DNA of 64,000 nucleotides from NCBI GenBank assembly GCA_907165065.1, contig OU015541.1, positions 15,869,501 through 15,933,500 of the forward strand, read 5' to 3'. Below are positions 1-11,100 of the stretch, one piece after another. A model generated the notes under the pieces. That model was not told the origin of the DNA. It made no database searches and saw nothing but the letters and a program-made list of their open reading frames with translations. The position numbers were made by a program, and so were the translations under genes. This stretch comes from Caprimulgus europaeus. Taxonomy: Eukaryota; Chordata; Aves; Caprimulgiformes; Caprimulgidae. Within the stretch, counting starts at the first letter, position 1. Each line of letters begins with the position of its first letter.

Positions 1-560
1 TGAGCCCGGGCCCCGCCCGGGCCCCTCGGGCGGGAGGTGGCGCCGCTCCCAGCGGCCGGGTCTGCTCAGCGCCGCCCTCCCGCCGTTCCCCCCCCTGCCT
101 CTGCTGCGCGGCCCGTCCGGGCCCAGCCCGTCCCCCGCCTCCCGCTCTACCAGCGGTCACTGAACAGCTCAGCGCGGGAGGGGGCTCCGGGCGGGCGCGG
201 CGGGAGCTGGGACAGGGGTTGCTGGGGCCAGAAATGGGCGAGTTGCAAAGTCGGGAGCGTGCGGCAGCAGCGCCTGATCAGCACCCGCCGTGGTTTCCTT
301 TGGGCGGGGTCGCTGGGGGGTCGTTGCTGGTGTTTGGGTTTGGTTGCCCCCGCAGAGGCTGGGCTGAGGCTGAACTCTGGGAACGCCAGACGGTTCTGCT
401 CGTTCCTTCGCCCGGTGGAGGATCCGTCACTGTGCGGGTGTGAGCGCCGGGCGGCCCGCCCCGCGGTGCCGGTCCCCGCTGTCCCCGCTGCCTGACTGCG
501 GGGCCGTGCTCGGTCCGTGAGGGCGGCCGTCCTCGACAGCACCGCCTGGCATCTCCCGCC
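1..560. promoter_or_regulatory. CpG-rich block, possible promoter/first exon of an unidentified neighbouring gene
   Basis: The left edge is very GC- and CpG-rich, with self-complementary GGGCCC/CCCGGG runs in the first 30 bases. It resembles a second CpG island about 7.5 kb upstream of the RALGAPB island. Overlapping ORFs on both strands (for example 37-495 +) are low-complexity Pro/Ala/Arg-rich and match no family I recognise. The neighbour's identity and direction cannot be read. Confidence 0.5.
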
Positions 561-1171
561 GCGCCCCGGGGAGCGTGTGCTGTCCTCCACCTCCTGCTGC
601 CTCCGCCCGCGCTGCAGGAGCGACTCACAGTGGAAATGTTGTTTCCCAGGACGGTGTGGCATCCCCAGTGCCTCTCACCTCACCCTCGGCGGGGCCCTGT
701 CCCCAGCCATTTAAAACCAGGTCTTGCCCAGATTTAACCCGTGTTCTGGTTTCTGGTGCCACCCAGTGTTCTGCGCGCCGCTGCTGACTCAGCTCTTCAG
801 GAACTCCAGGCTGTCACTGATCGGCCGCGGAGGGGGGAGGCAGAGCTGAGGCAGCGCGCAGGTAAACCGTTCCCGAGCGGCTTCCCAGGAGAAGGAAGGG
901 GAGCCCTGGAGCATACTCCAGGCTCCCTCCCCTGAGCTCTGAGCCTCAGCCCTTCCTCACATCACTCCCCTGAGCCACCTGTGAAATCCTGCCACCTCCC
1001 TCAGCACCGCCAGCTGCTTTGTCACCTTCCCCCCTGACCTGTTATCTCCAGCAATAGTTCCTCCCACCCTGCCCAGCTAGATTAACATTAGATTAACATC
1101 AGGGCAGCGCCTTCTCATTTGCCAGCACTCTCCCCCTTTGAGGTGACACCAGAAGAAGCTGCCTTACCGAG
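561..1171. other. Intergenic, no gene seen
   Basis: GC content falls away from the left CpG block. A CAG|GTAAAC donor-like site lies at 859-864 but no matching reading frame is visible. Nothing else is supportable. Confidence 0.4.
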
Positions 1172-1575
1172 TGTCCTGGTTTTCAGCTGGGACAGAGCCA
1201 GTTTTCTTCTTGGTAGCTACAATTGTGCTGGTTTTTGTTTTCAGCATGGGATTTGTTATTAGAACACTGATAACATACTGATGTTTTCAACTGTCACTGG
1301 AAGTCAAAGGACTTTCCAACCTCCCTGTGTTTTGCTAATCTGCAGGTGCAAAGGACTGGAGGGGGATATTAAAATTACTAAACCCAAATTGGCAGTTGGA
1401 TATGCCCATGGGATATTCCATATCATATAACATCATGTTCAATATATTAATGGGGGTCTATGGCTCTTCAGGGATTGCAGTTTTGGGATTGTTGCTCCTC
1501 TGGGATTGTTATTCGGGAACAAGCTGGACTTGGTTGGCAGCTGGTGAGCAATTGCACTTGTTAGCCTCATGATGC
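1172..1575 (+). mobile_element. Divergent avian ERV long terminal repeat (fragment)
   Basis: It begins TGTCCTGGTTTTCAGCTGGG, the recognisable 5' end of a bird LTR family, and retains TGATAACATACTGATGTTTTC, GGATATTCCATATCATAT and GGTGAGCAATTGCACTT in the expected order. The same landmarks occur in reverse in the intronic LTR at 44951-45563. It is much diverged and its 3' end is not defined. No retroviral coding frame was recognised next to it. Confidence 0.65.
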
Positions 1576-2332
1576 TTCCCAGGTGTTGGTAGCAAGGCAG
1601 AGTACATTGGTTGTCCCTCAGGACCCCAGTGCTGGAGAGAACCCAGTTCTTGCCTGAGTCTCAGGTCTTTGGAGACCACCCTGCAGATTTGGGTGATCCA
1701 CCTCAAGGGTCTGCTTCATTGTAGGTCTCAGTATGGAAGGCAAAGTCAAGTCTGCTTCCTGAGAGTCAGATTCAGTTCAGTGCCACAGAGTTAGGCAGTG
1801 TGACACACTGCAGCCTGGAGACAAGCAATGCTCCACTTAGCCAACCGAGATTGGTGCAACTCACCCATCCTTTGCAGTGCGCCATTGCCCGGCTTTGGCA
1901 GGGCTATATACCAAAATTCAGGGGCTGTGGTGACCATCTCTCCTGTAAGTCTTCTAGTTCAACCCAGACACCTTCCCCTTCTTTTAAGGGACTGCCAAAA
2001 AGAAACCAGGATCCCAGGTGGCTGTGTACCTACCAGGGAACAGTGAGGACTGGCTGCTCCCTGAAGGATAAGGGAGCTGGCTGGGGCTGGGGCCGTGCCA
2101 GCCAGAGCTCCATCCCATTATATCCAAGCAAGCTGAGCAGACCTAAAGATGCCGGGTTCAGTTGAGAGTCCAGATCATCAGGCATTTTCACGGTGATAAG
2201 GCAGGTCCAAGTCAACCTGCAGGTTGGGGTTAGGTCTGGTGAGAATAACCAGGATCAGATGCAGCCCAGTGACTGCTGGGCAAGTCTGTGGCCATGAGGC
2301 AGGTACAAGATCAAGCTGGAAAGTCTCTCCCT
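1576..2332. other. Intergenic, unassigned
   Basis: This may be internal or flanking sequence of the neighbouring LTR, but I recognise no primer-binding site or gag/pol motif. Open frames are short and unconvincing. Confidence 0.3.
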
Positions 2333-2335
2333 CCC

Positions 2336-2392
2336 TGCTGTGCTGTGCTGTGCTGAGCTGTGCTGAGCTGTGCTGAGCTGTGCTGTGCTCTG
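2336..2392. repeat. Short tandem repeat of GCTGT/GCTGA pentamers
   Basis: Consecutive TGCTG-type five-base units (GCTGT alternating with GCTGA) form an imperfect microsatellite of about 57 bp. The minus-strand ORF through it (STAQLSTAQHSS) is a repeat artefact. Confidence 0.8.
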
Positions 2393-3489
2393 GGCCTGCC
2401 TGTCTCCAGCTGTGTCTCTCACCGAAGCTTCTGGCAGGACCTTGGCTGTTAAGTAGCTTGTCTTAGACACATCCCTTCAAAAAATGTTATAGCCCACCAA
2501 CCTTATCTTAATTGAGCAATTAATTTTTTCTCAAAAAAATTAAGATTAAAACTATATATATGTATGTATATAAATTAATGGCTATGAGTATGTTATATAT
2601 ATTATATATTAATGATATATTACTTAAATACATGATATATGTGCTATATAGTGAACTGATGTAATATGGATATAGAACTAACTGAATGCATGGCCCTGGA
2701 GACCATAGTTTGGGCAGGAGCTTTGGTCTGGAAATATGCTCAATGTATGTAAAAAAATCAGTGAATTAAAACATGAATGACAGAGGACAGCCTATAAGAA
2801 AATGCACGGTGCAGTGTAATAAGGAACTAATGAAATGCTCATAAAACAGAGCCCAGTGTGCTGCTCAGTCACAGCACAACACTTGCTTATCTGCAGGATG
2901 CCTGGGTGACAGATGTAGTGTCCAGCCGAGGCGGGCAGAAGCAGCCCTGCTCCTCCCAGGGCTCGGAGCTGACGGAGCACAGTTGTGGGCAGCGGTTGCT
3001 TCCTGGGCAGGCAGAGGGGGATGATGCTCCCAGGCTTTCTGCCCAGCTGGGTGTCAGGAGTCTGCGGTGGGAGAGGCAGACCCCGGGAGAAGCAGCTGGA
3101 CACAGGGGTGATGATAAACTTCTCCATGAGGCCCAAGGTCAAGAAGACCCCATCTCTGTCAGTTTACTATCCAAATGCATGGAGGTTCACGCCAAGAGAA
3201 AATCTGAAAGGTTTTCAAGAAGCCAGCGGAAGCTTTTGCATTGCTGTTTACTACAGAACAGCTTCAGGCTAATCCCTGGCTGAGATTTTTCTTTATGGGG
3301 AATGAGTCAGCCAGAAAATCTATTGCAAACTGAAGTAAGTAGAAGAAATCTTAAGACAAATTGCTCATAAGAAGAAATTGCTGGCACTAGATCATATTTG
3401 CTCCTGTGTTGTAGACTAAACAAGAAATTAGTCACCTACCTGCTTATGCAACCATAAAATGAAATGCCCTTGGTACAAGAGGAATGGGA
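2393..3489. other. Intergenic; AT-rich tract at about 2515-2680
   Basis: A TATATA-rich low-complexity tract occupies about 2540-2660. The GC-richer stretch 2880-3120 carries overlapping ORFs on both strands without recognisable domains. No gene is supported. Confidence 0.4.
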
Positions 3490-3690
3490 CATGGCAAATG
3501 CAATTCCATTCTTTAAAAGGGATTGGGGAACAATAGACCATTGGGTTTGGTGTCCCTGTCAGGCAAGTGTATGGAAACTATACCAAAGAATGTGATTGAC
3601 AGAAATACAGGAAAAGTATGGTAAAATAGTGATGAGTCATGATGATTTTACAGAGGGTAAAGTGCTTCACTGGCAAAGCAGAGACGTTGG
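3490..3690 (+). mobile_element. Possible ancient CR1/L2-like LINE reverse-transcriptase remnant
   Basis: The run 'ATTCCATTCTTTAAAAGGGA' followed by GGGGAACAATAGACCATTGG and a later TGTCAGGCAAGTGTATGGAAA resembles the RT-domain segment of LINEs of the CR1/L2 group (the 'F-K-K-G ... N-Y-R-P' region). It is strongly decayed, so this is a tentative call. Confidence 0.4.
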
Positions 3691-5182
3691 AGATCCCCAA
3701 CAAGCAAGGGCAGAGGTCCATCTGGGTCCCAGGATTCAGAGCAGAGCTCCTGGCTGGGGAGCGGCAAGGCCAGGGGTGAGCCCTGTCCCCTCTCCCTGGC
3801 TGGCTGCTGCTCCCTGGCAGCTCAGTCACCGCCTGCTTCGCAAGGGTGACGGGTGGTAGCACCCTGGGGTGCCCCAGCTGTGCTGCTGTGGAGAAGTATG
3901 AGGGGGCTGAGATGGGGTACAAGGGGCGATGCCCTCCTGCCTGCAGCTCTCAGTACCGAGTCACTGGGTGGGGAGAGACCAGTGACTCCAGGCCAAACTA
4001 TCTCAGATGAGATCTGGATATGAGACATGAATTTTCAAAGGAGCTTTTCAGAGACAGAGTTGAAAACTATATTTTTACTTCCCTATTCTGAGTTGAGTTT
4101 AAGCCATACCTTGTCCCAGTTACTGCTGCATGCAATGTAAACCACAACAGGGCTTCTTGGAGAATGGAACTAGTAGACCAAAGTTAATGGGCCAATTAGT
4201 GGATGGATGGCATTCTCTAGCATGCAAAAAGGCCTTAAATTTAAAGCAAGCCTTTTGTTTTCATTCTTTGAATGCCAATAGCCTTTCTCTGACATTGTCT
4301 TTTCTTTGAGAGCTGTGGTTCCAAATGTGGATGAAGACTGTTTGCTGAGCACTGCTGTCTGCTACCTGGTCACCCAGGCTTGTGTTTTGAAAGCACAACA
4401 TGAAATCCTCATCACCCAAAGGATAAGAAAACACAACTAGCACAAGCTGGTTCTGCAAAATGGTGATTACAAGTGATTTTAAGCTCAACTGACAGCTGTG
4501 GACAAAGGGAACCCTCACCTGATACCAACCCCAGTTTTCTTTTCCTAATCCCCTTGCCTGCCCTCTTTTCTCCCAGCACGTGGGCTTTACCTGGAATCCC
4601 TTTGGGGTTATTGTCCCCACACAGATGCTCCTGGGAATTTGGCATTTAGTTCTGGCTTTCCATTCCTGTGGGCAGCGTGCCTGTGTTCTGCAGGGCACAA
4701 ACACCAAAGGCTGCCCCAGTAGCAGCAGCTGGTCACCCAGCTGGCTTGGAGCCATGCGTGGGAGCCTCCTGGCCAGACACCTTTGGTCTCTCCTTAGCAC
4801 AGCTGGGGCTGGGTGGTTGCCTCTCTGTCAGCCCACAGGCCTGGCCCCCAGCCCCAGCTCTGTGTGGGTTGTTTGCACCCCACGGGGTCGGGACTGCCCA
4901 GCAGAACTGCAAGCCACGGTCCCTGAGCTTGCCTTTTCTTCTTGTTTCATTTTCTTTCTGTTTGCATTTAAACTTTAATTAAGTTCACCTCTTATTAAAC
5001 AATCTTTTAATGTATACACTTTTATACATATTTATGTTCTGCAAATACAAAAATATGTAAAAGTGCATCTGTATCTGTGTCATGTATTTATATGTATTTG
5101 TACAGCTTTGCATACATAGAGATAGGTTTGGAAATAGAAGTACCTCTATATACAGCAGGTCATGTAACTGCCACGATGGAGG
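3691..5182. other. Intergenic, no gene seen
   Basis: It is mixed in composition. A minus-strand frame at 4261-4800 (179 codons) lacks any recognisable domain and overlaps other frames. There is a short AT-rich stretch at about 4960-5110. Confidence 0.35.
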
Positions 5183-5268
5183 CCACCACCCTGCCACCCA
5201 CCACCACCCTGCCACCCACCACCACCCTGCCACCCGCCACCACCCTGCCACCCGCCACCACCCACCCC
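5183..5268 (+). repeat. 18-bp minisatellite, about 4.5 copies
   Basis: The unit CCACCACCCTGCCACCCA is repeated four times (the last two copies end in G instead of A), followed by a partial copy. It is open in several frames (TTLPPT or HHPAT repeats), which explains the long frames over it; it is not evidence of a gene. Confidence 0.9.
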
Positions 5269-6404
5269 TGGCTTGTGCTCACTGCTCTGGTGCAGGTGCT
5301 CTCTACAGCCCCCAGAAGAAAGGTACCCTGGCTCTGTGAGGAATTGCTTAAAATGCCCTTTACTGGAGGGAACATGAGAAGGAAAAAGGACAGTAGAGCC
5401 AGCCTTACACCCCTGCCACTGAGGTCTTTAGGGTTTTTATAGGGTTTTTCCCAAAGTAAACAACTCCATCATTTCTGCAGTTACACAAAAGGATGTTTCA
5501 TGAAAACATGTGTCTTCACTTCAAGATAAAGACAAGGACAGGCTGGTGGCATCACTGCCAGGGGCCGAGTGGGAGCTGCCGACAGCGCAACCAGCCCGTG
5601 AAGCCCACCCTGAGGGTGGGGGGTGCCTGCAGCCCAAGCTCCCCCTGTGGCACACGCAGCCCAGCCAGGCCCGTGCCCCTCGGGTCAGTGCTTGCCTGGG
5701 TCACCGGCCCCTTGAAGCCCAGCAGTCTCCCTCCCAGACCAGTGTGGGCACCAGCGATGGGATCTTCCAGCGTGCTCCAGGAGCAGTGACTTGGCTTTGG
5801 AGGGAGAACCCTGCATGGACAGGGAAGGAAGAGACAGCAATCTTAACTTTTTACATCTATAAACAGAGGTGACGTGACAATGGTAAGGTGCATGAGCTCT
5901 GTGATAAGACACTGAGGATCCAAACAGAGCCAACTGCACAGAGCGGGGAGTGCAGCGCCCAGGCGGCAGCAGGGAGCCCGGAGGCCATTTGCCATGGTTC
6001 GGAAACCAGACCTAGTGAGTGCAAAGGAGAGGGTGGGAAGGTGCCTCGCCACGGGCTGCTGCACATAACCCCTGAGTTCCCTTCCTCTCTGCTGTCAAGC
6101 TTAGTGCAGGAGAGTGGAAGGAGTGTTTGCAACTCTGCTATAGCAGGCAAGGCATCAACGGGGACATGGGCTCCGTAAGCAGGTGGTGGTTTGAGGGCCG
6201 GGGGATCCACAAGCCAGCTCTGCACTGTTTCTTTTAGTTGCATCATGTCTCTGCATGTGTGGTTGTTGACTGTCTGAGATGCTGCTTGTGCATCAAGCTC
6301 CCTTTCCACTCGGGCTTCTCAGTCCTTGCTGCACATACCACCCCAGCAGCCCCACTAACACCTCTCCAGAACACTTCTGGTTTTAATTAGGCATCAGAGA
6401 TTCA
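5269..6404. other. Intergenic, no gene seen
   Basis: Moderately GC-rich unique sequence. Overlapping frames on both strands at 5490-6310 show no family resemblance. Confidence 0.35.
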
Positions 6405-6750
6405 TGGTACTATCACAGAAGCACAGAATTGCCTAGATTCAAAAAGCCCTTTAAGCTCATCGAGCCCCATCATGAACCCAACACTGACCAGTCCCCACTA
6501 ACCCATGTCCCTCAGCACTGTGTCTACACGACTCTTCAATCCCTCCAGGGATGGGGACTCCACTGCTGCCCTGGGCAACCCCTTCCAATGCCTCAGAACC
6601 CTTTCAGCAAAGAAATTCTTCTTCACATCCAATCTCAACTGCCCTGGGCACAACTTGAGGCCATTTCCTCTTGTCCTGTTCGTTGTCCTTGGTTGAACAG
6701 ACCCACCCCCACCTCTCTCCACCCTCCTTGCAGGGCATTGTGGAGAGCAA
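6405..6750 (-). mobile_element. CR1 LINE 3' end, antisense
   Basis: Reading the minus strand gives the classic CR1 tail: CAAGAGGAAATGGCCTCAAG, then 'GGGGTTGCCCAGGGCAG', GTCCCCATCCCTGGAGGGAT and an AATTCTGTG-like 3' terminus near 6415. It is very similar to the copy at 46308-46590, so both belong to the same subfamily. It is truncated 5', as most avian CR1 copies are. Confidence 0.88.
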
Positions 6751-7079
6751 ACCTATGAAGGGTTGTGTCCTGCAAGGGCCCCCCTCTCCCGTCGGGGGCA
6801 GAACAAACAGGTGGAACAGATTTACAGGAAAAGCCCTGAGCAAATCTTTACTGCCACAGTCTTGCCCTTGCTGTCAGCAGCCTCCTGCGCACAAGGTGTG
6901 CAGAAGGACAGAGATCCTCCTTGCACTGCCAAGGTGTTCCTTCAACGGATGGCAACAGAAGGGGACACCTAAAAATCTCTTTACAAGCTGCTGTCTGTTG
7001 GAGCTGCCGTTCTGCTGCTGCACTGAACAAGGGGCAGAGCGGGGGAATGTCACAGAAGGGGCCTGGAGACCCAGCCCCT
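6751..7079. other. Intergenic between CR1 and the RALGAPB CpG island
   Basis: Nothing recognisable; CpG density begins to rise at the right end. Confidence 0.4.
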
Positions 7080-7980
7080 GCCAAGCACCCGGAACGCGAT
7101 CGGCCGAGCTGCCCAGCGCAGCACCTGCCGGGGCGGTTTGCGGAGAACACTGCTGGCGAAGAGAAGGGAACGTGCCCGCCGCGGGGATCGGCAGGTGCCA
7201 GTGCGGGGCCGCTCCTCAGCCGCTGCACGGAAAGGCCCCAACTCGGCCGTGCTGCCGCCCCCCGGCCCGCTGCCAGGGACCCTCTCAGCCCACGCCGTGC
7301 CCGGCACCGGGCGCTGCTCCCTGCAGGGTGCCCCGTGCGGCCCCGGCCTGGGCTCGAGCAGAGGGCGCTGCCATGTCCGGGGCTCAACTCGGAGCCCACA
7401 GAGAACTCGAACCAACTCCAGGGAACGGGGGAGGGAGACACGGCCCACAGGGAGGGGAGACAGAGCTGCTGCGGCTCGTTGTGACCGTCCCCACCCCGGC
7501 TGGCCCCGGCCGCAGCTGCGGCGGTGTCACCCGTCCGCGGTGCCTGAGGAGGGGGCGAGGGCCGGCGGGGGCCCGGCCGGACCCGGCGCACCCGCCCAGG
7601 AGCTCTCAGCAGCGGCTCGGAGCAGGCGCCGGGTGCCCGCAGGGGCGCGCTGCCCGCTCCTGAGGGCCCGGCTCGGGTGAGACTCGGCCCCGGCGCGGCT
7701 GCCGCCCAGTCCCTGTGTAGGGTCACGGCGAGCCCGCACGGGGCCCTGCGGGCGGAGGGAGCGGAAAGCGAAGCCTTCGCAGCCCTGTGCACAGCGCGGA
7801 GCCGCGGGCGGGACCAGGGCGCGCGGGGCGCGCGGCCCCTTTAAGAGGCAGAGCAGGGCGGTGGCGACAGGCGCGGCCGCAGCCGACCCGCGCACGCGCG
7901 CAGCCTTTCCCCGCGACTTATCTGGCGCCGCCGGCGGAGGGGCCGCGCACCTGGTGGGAGCTGTGCTGCAGCGCGGGCGC

Positions 7981-7990
7981 GCGCATGCGC
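7981..7990. promoter_or_regulatory. NRF1-like palindromic site
   Basis: GCGCATGCGC followed by A is a near-ideal NRF1 binding half-site pair. It lies about 50 bp upstream of the CCGGAAG ETS-type site in the core of the CpG island. Function is inferred from motif and position only. Confidence 0.55.
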
Positions 7991-8036
7991 AGAGCGCCGC
8001 GGGGCCCGGCTGCCCGCCGTGCGCTTTGTGGCGCTG

Positions 8037-8043
8037 CCGGAAG
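8037..8043 (+). promoter_or_regulatory. ETS/GABP-like site CCGGAAG
   Basis: CCGGAAG is the core recognition sequence of ETS factors, often found at or just around transcription starts of CpG-island genes. It lies close upstream of the inferred RALGAPB first exon. Confidence 0.5.
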
Positions 8044-8044
8044 C

Positions 8045-8191
8045 GGCCGCGGGGAGCGGGGCCGAGCGGGGCAGCGCGGAGCGGCGTCTCCCCTCTGTCG
8101 GTCTCGGCCGCCGCGGGCACCATGGAGCGGGCGGCCTGAGGGCGGAGCGGCCGGCCCAGCCCCGACATGCCCGCCGGGCCCTTCGGCGCAG
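8045..8191 (+). other. RALGAPB: RALGAPB exon 1, 5' untranslated (5' end approximate)
   Basis: The 3' end is set by a strong donor, CAG|GTAAGG, with the intron beginning at 8192. The exon must be non-coding for RALGAPB because the protein's first methionine is in the next exon at 14779. The 5' boundary is a guess from promoter motifs. It contains one complete upstream ORF and the start of a second that continues into exon 2. An alternative first exon elsewhere in the island is possible. Confidence 0.6.
8122..8139 (+). promoter_or_regulatory. Upstream ORF 1 (MERAA, stop) in 5' UTR
   Basis: ATG at 8122 sits in a strong initiation context (A at -3, G at +4) and opens a five-codon reading frame ended by TGA at 8137-8139. 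If transcription begins upstream of it, scanning ribosomes would meet this start first. A minimal uORF of this kind usually lowers translation of the main frame while permitting reinitiation. Confidence 0.5.
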
Positions 8192-11100
8192 GTAAGGCGT
8201 CCCGGGGCCTCCCGCCGCGGCGCCGCCCGAGCCCGGCCCGCTTCTGCCGCCGGCGGGGCCTGTGGCGTTGGGGCGCCGCCCGGGAGCCTCCGCCGCGCTG
8301 ACCTCTGCGCTGCCAGCCGCGGGGCCGGAGCGGGCGGGGGACCCGCTTGTCCTCGGGGGTTCCCGCGGTCGCCTCAGGCGGCTACCGGGGGCCCGGAAGG
8401 TGCTGCGGAGCCGCCTCAGTGCGGGCGAGAGCGGGCCTTGGAGGACCCCCCCCGCCCTGGCCCGCCGCCTTCTCGGCTTCTGCCCTGTCCTCGGCGCCGG
8501 GGACCGGTTTTGAGCCGCCTTCCGCGTCCCCGCAAGGAGCGTGAGGTGTCCCCGCGGTGGGGGAGCTCCCTCCCCTGCGGGCCGGGAGCAGCGCGGCCGG
8601 GAGCGGGAGAAAAGTTTTCGTCGCTGTTTCCCTGCGGACTTTGTTGCAGATAACGCGGCAGTGCCCTGTGCTCCTGGCTGCAGGCCGCCTGGGCTGTGCC
8701 GCGCTCCTGCTTTCCCGTGCTGCTGCTTGTCTCGTTTGATGGCCGGGGCCCGCGGGCAGCAGATCGGGTTTCCTTTGGAAAGCGCTGAGCAGCAGCAGCA
8801 AAAGCCCAGCAAGGCTTGTTCCCCGGGTTAAGGGGACCATCGGCTTCAGGAGATCCCTTCCTGGTTGTGCAGTTTGTAGAGCTGCACAAAGAACTGGGCC
8901 GAGGAAGAAGTGCAAATGTAAAATAAACCCTTGGATAAAAATGATTCTGGCTCAGGGAAATGCACTGTTTTGCAGTGAAGTTCATTATGTGGTTTCTGGC
9001 ACAAGTGAGGGATGTGAAAACTCCTTCAATTCTCAGATGACCTGTCTGGAAGGTAATTTTCTCAATCCTGCTTTTAAAGATGAGAACGATAGTGAGAAGC
9101 AAAGTAGTATTGATGTCTGAGTAATGAAACTTGAAAGCAGAGTAATAGCCAAACACATTAAAGTGACTGATGTTTCTGCTTTCTTATGGCTCTGTTGATC
9201 TTCAGATGTTGCAGTATGCAATTTTTTGGCAGTGTTCTGTGTGGCAGGAGCTCTGCTTCCTGCTTTGGGAAAGTTGGTGCCCAGTGATGCTCTCGGGAAC
9301 CAAACTGGTGATGGGGTCTCTGAAGTCAGTGAGTGCTGGGGTGGGCAAGACCCAAGCCCTGTGGCTTAAATGGCACCTTAAGTTTGAGATCCAGCCTTCC
9401 CCGTGTCAGATGATTGTGTGAACTTCTGCTGCAGCTGGGTCATACAATCAGATGGATTCATCTTCCCTGGGCAAGGGGATCTGGGATTCTCTTCTACTCA
9501 GTAGCACTTTGGCTGAATAGCCTGGGAAGGGATGACACGAGTTCCTGTTTTTTTCTCTGCCTAATCTCTTCCTGCCTTGAATCAAGAATTTTTTTTTTCA
9601 TTTAATAGTAATCCTGACATGCATCTGCATTTATTCTTTAACAAAATACAGACTTAACAAAATACCACCTTCCTGAGAGTGTTTCTCTCAGATGAATTGT
9701 CTGTTTGGCTCTTGCCTTTTACATTTTTTTTCCTTGATATCTGCTCTTCCTGTTGCCCTTTACACAGGGACGGGCTCCAAAGGTGAGCTCCCTGGAGGAC
9801 TCTGTGCTTCTTCAGTCCTGGTGGGCTTAATGTGAGAGGTGCTGAGTTAGTCCTGGCAAGATCTAAGCCTCCCTCTCCGGTGGAAACTTGGAGGGCAGAG
9901 AGGGGCAGCAGTGTTAAGGTGGAGGGGGTGGGCATGTGGCAGTTGTCCATGCTCAGGGTGTCACAGGCCTCAAGTGCCTTGAAAAATTGCTCATGAACCT
10001 TTTTGGTAGGTGATCAGGGAACTGAGTTGTAGCAAGGTGGCTTTCTGGCAGTAATTGTCACCTCTGGAGAGCAGATGTCAGTGCAATGGGTGTAGTAGGG
10101 GTTGTATTAATTGTCATTGAGAGATTACTTGTTTCCTGTGGAATACTTATAAAGTATATCTGACATCCCAGAGCTTGATGGTGTAGACCCTTTACGTTGA
10201 TGCTTCTCTGGATTAGGCTCTATTAGGTCTTCAGTCTTCCTTCCTGCTCTCTGCTGATGGTCTTTCCATCTACTGTATTAATAACAATTTCCTCTGTTGG
10301 ATTTTCAGCTCAGGCTCTGCCTTTTTGATTCGGATAAAACCCAAGAAGACCCATTTTTGGGACAGCTGGTCTTTGTGCTTGAAGTCCTTCTGCACTGTAG
10401 GCAAACATTTCATTTTACACATGAAGCTACTGAGCATGAAGGGCTGAATGTTCATGTTTGCCCCCAACACTCCCTCACTCAGCACAGGCTTTCTGAGGAA
10501 TTGGTTCCCACACCACCGTTGGTTCCCTCACCTCTCCCCTGCGCTCGCTCCAAAACCCCACCTCTGCTTTGGGCTCTGAGCTCCTGCATAGTCCTTCAAA
10601 GTAAGTGCAGAATGTGGGTCTGTTGTTTAGTTAAGTAGTTCTCACTGTCTAACTTCACTGATCTAGTACTTTGAAATATTTTGGCTGCAGCTGCTCATAG
10701 TAAGCCTCTGGGGATTGGAAATAGAGCGTAAATATCTTTATTTTTGGAGTCTGTGGGCTCGTTAGTAAGTTCTTTCATGCTCACCAATTTCTACAGGAAT
10801 CTTTGGTCTTAAATGCTGAAACAGCCATTTTCAGTGGTTTATGTGGTAATAGCTACTGAAATTCCTAAACAGAAACGGGTCTGGAGGGAACACATTGAAA
10901 CCCAAATTATTTATCACACTAAGGAGTATTGGAATTATGCTCAGTTTCATAGTAGGTGGTAAATATTTGAATTTCACATCTCCCAGTTGTTCTACCAGTG
11001 CTAATGCTGACAGTTTCTTTCCAGATGTGTCTGTGAGAACCTGGGGATGTTTTATTTAGTGCAGCCTCTAGGAACATGCACACTCTCAAGTTTGGAAAGG

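Larger units (their letters stand above)
7080..8640 (+). promoter_or_regulatory. RALGAPB: CpG-island promoter of RALGAPB
   Basis: This block is very GC-rich and full of CpG, unlike the flanking DNA, and it surrounds the likely first exon. It has no convincing TATA box at the expected distance. A perfect palindrome GCGCATGCGC (7981-7990) and a GCGCACGCGC-like run (about 7890-7901) fit the NRF1 consensus, and CCGGAAG (8037-8043) fits an ETS/GABP site. This is the architecture of a broadly expressed housekeeping promoter. The exact transcription start cannot be read; from the ETS/NRF1 spacing I infer roughly 8020-8080. Long ORFs on both strands here are by-products of GC-rich sequence. Confidence 0.8.

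Noticed and set aside
37..495. 152-codon open frame at the left edge
   Set aside because: Low-complexity Ala/Pro/Arg composition in a CpG island, overlapped by equally long frames on the other strand, with no recognisable domain.
1576..2332. Internal retroviral sequence next to the LTR
   Set aside because: No primer-binding site, gag or pol motif could be recognised.
3108..3180. C/D-box snoRNA suggested by GGTGATGATAAA
   Set aside because: No matching D box or terminal stem at a suitable distance.
4261..4800. 179-codon minus-strand frame in the intergenic region
   Set aside because: No domain, overlapped by frames on the other strand, no codon or splice evidence.
6671..8812. Several long ORFs (up to 330 codons) on both strands
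   Set aside because: They arise from the stop-poor GC-rich CpG island and from CR1 sequence; mutually overlapping and without domains.
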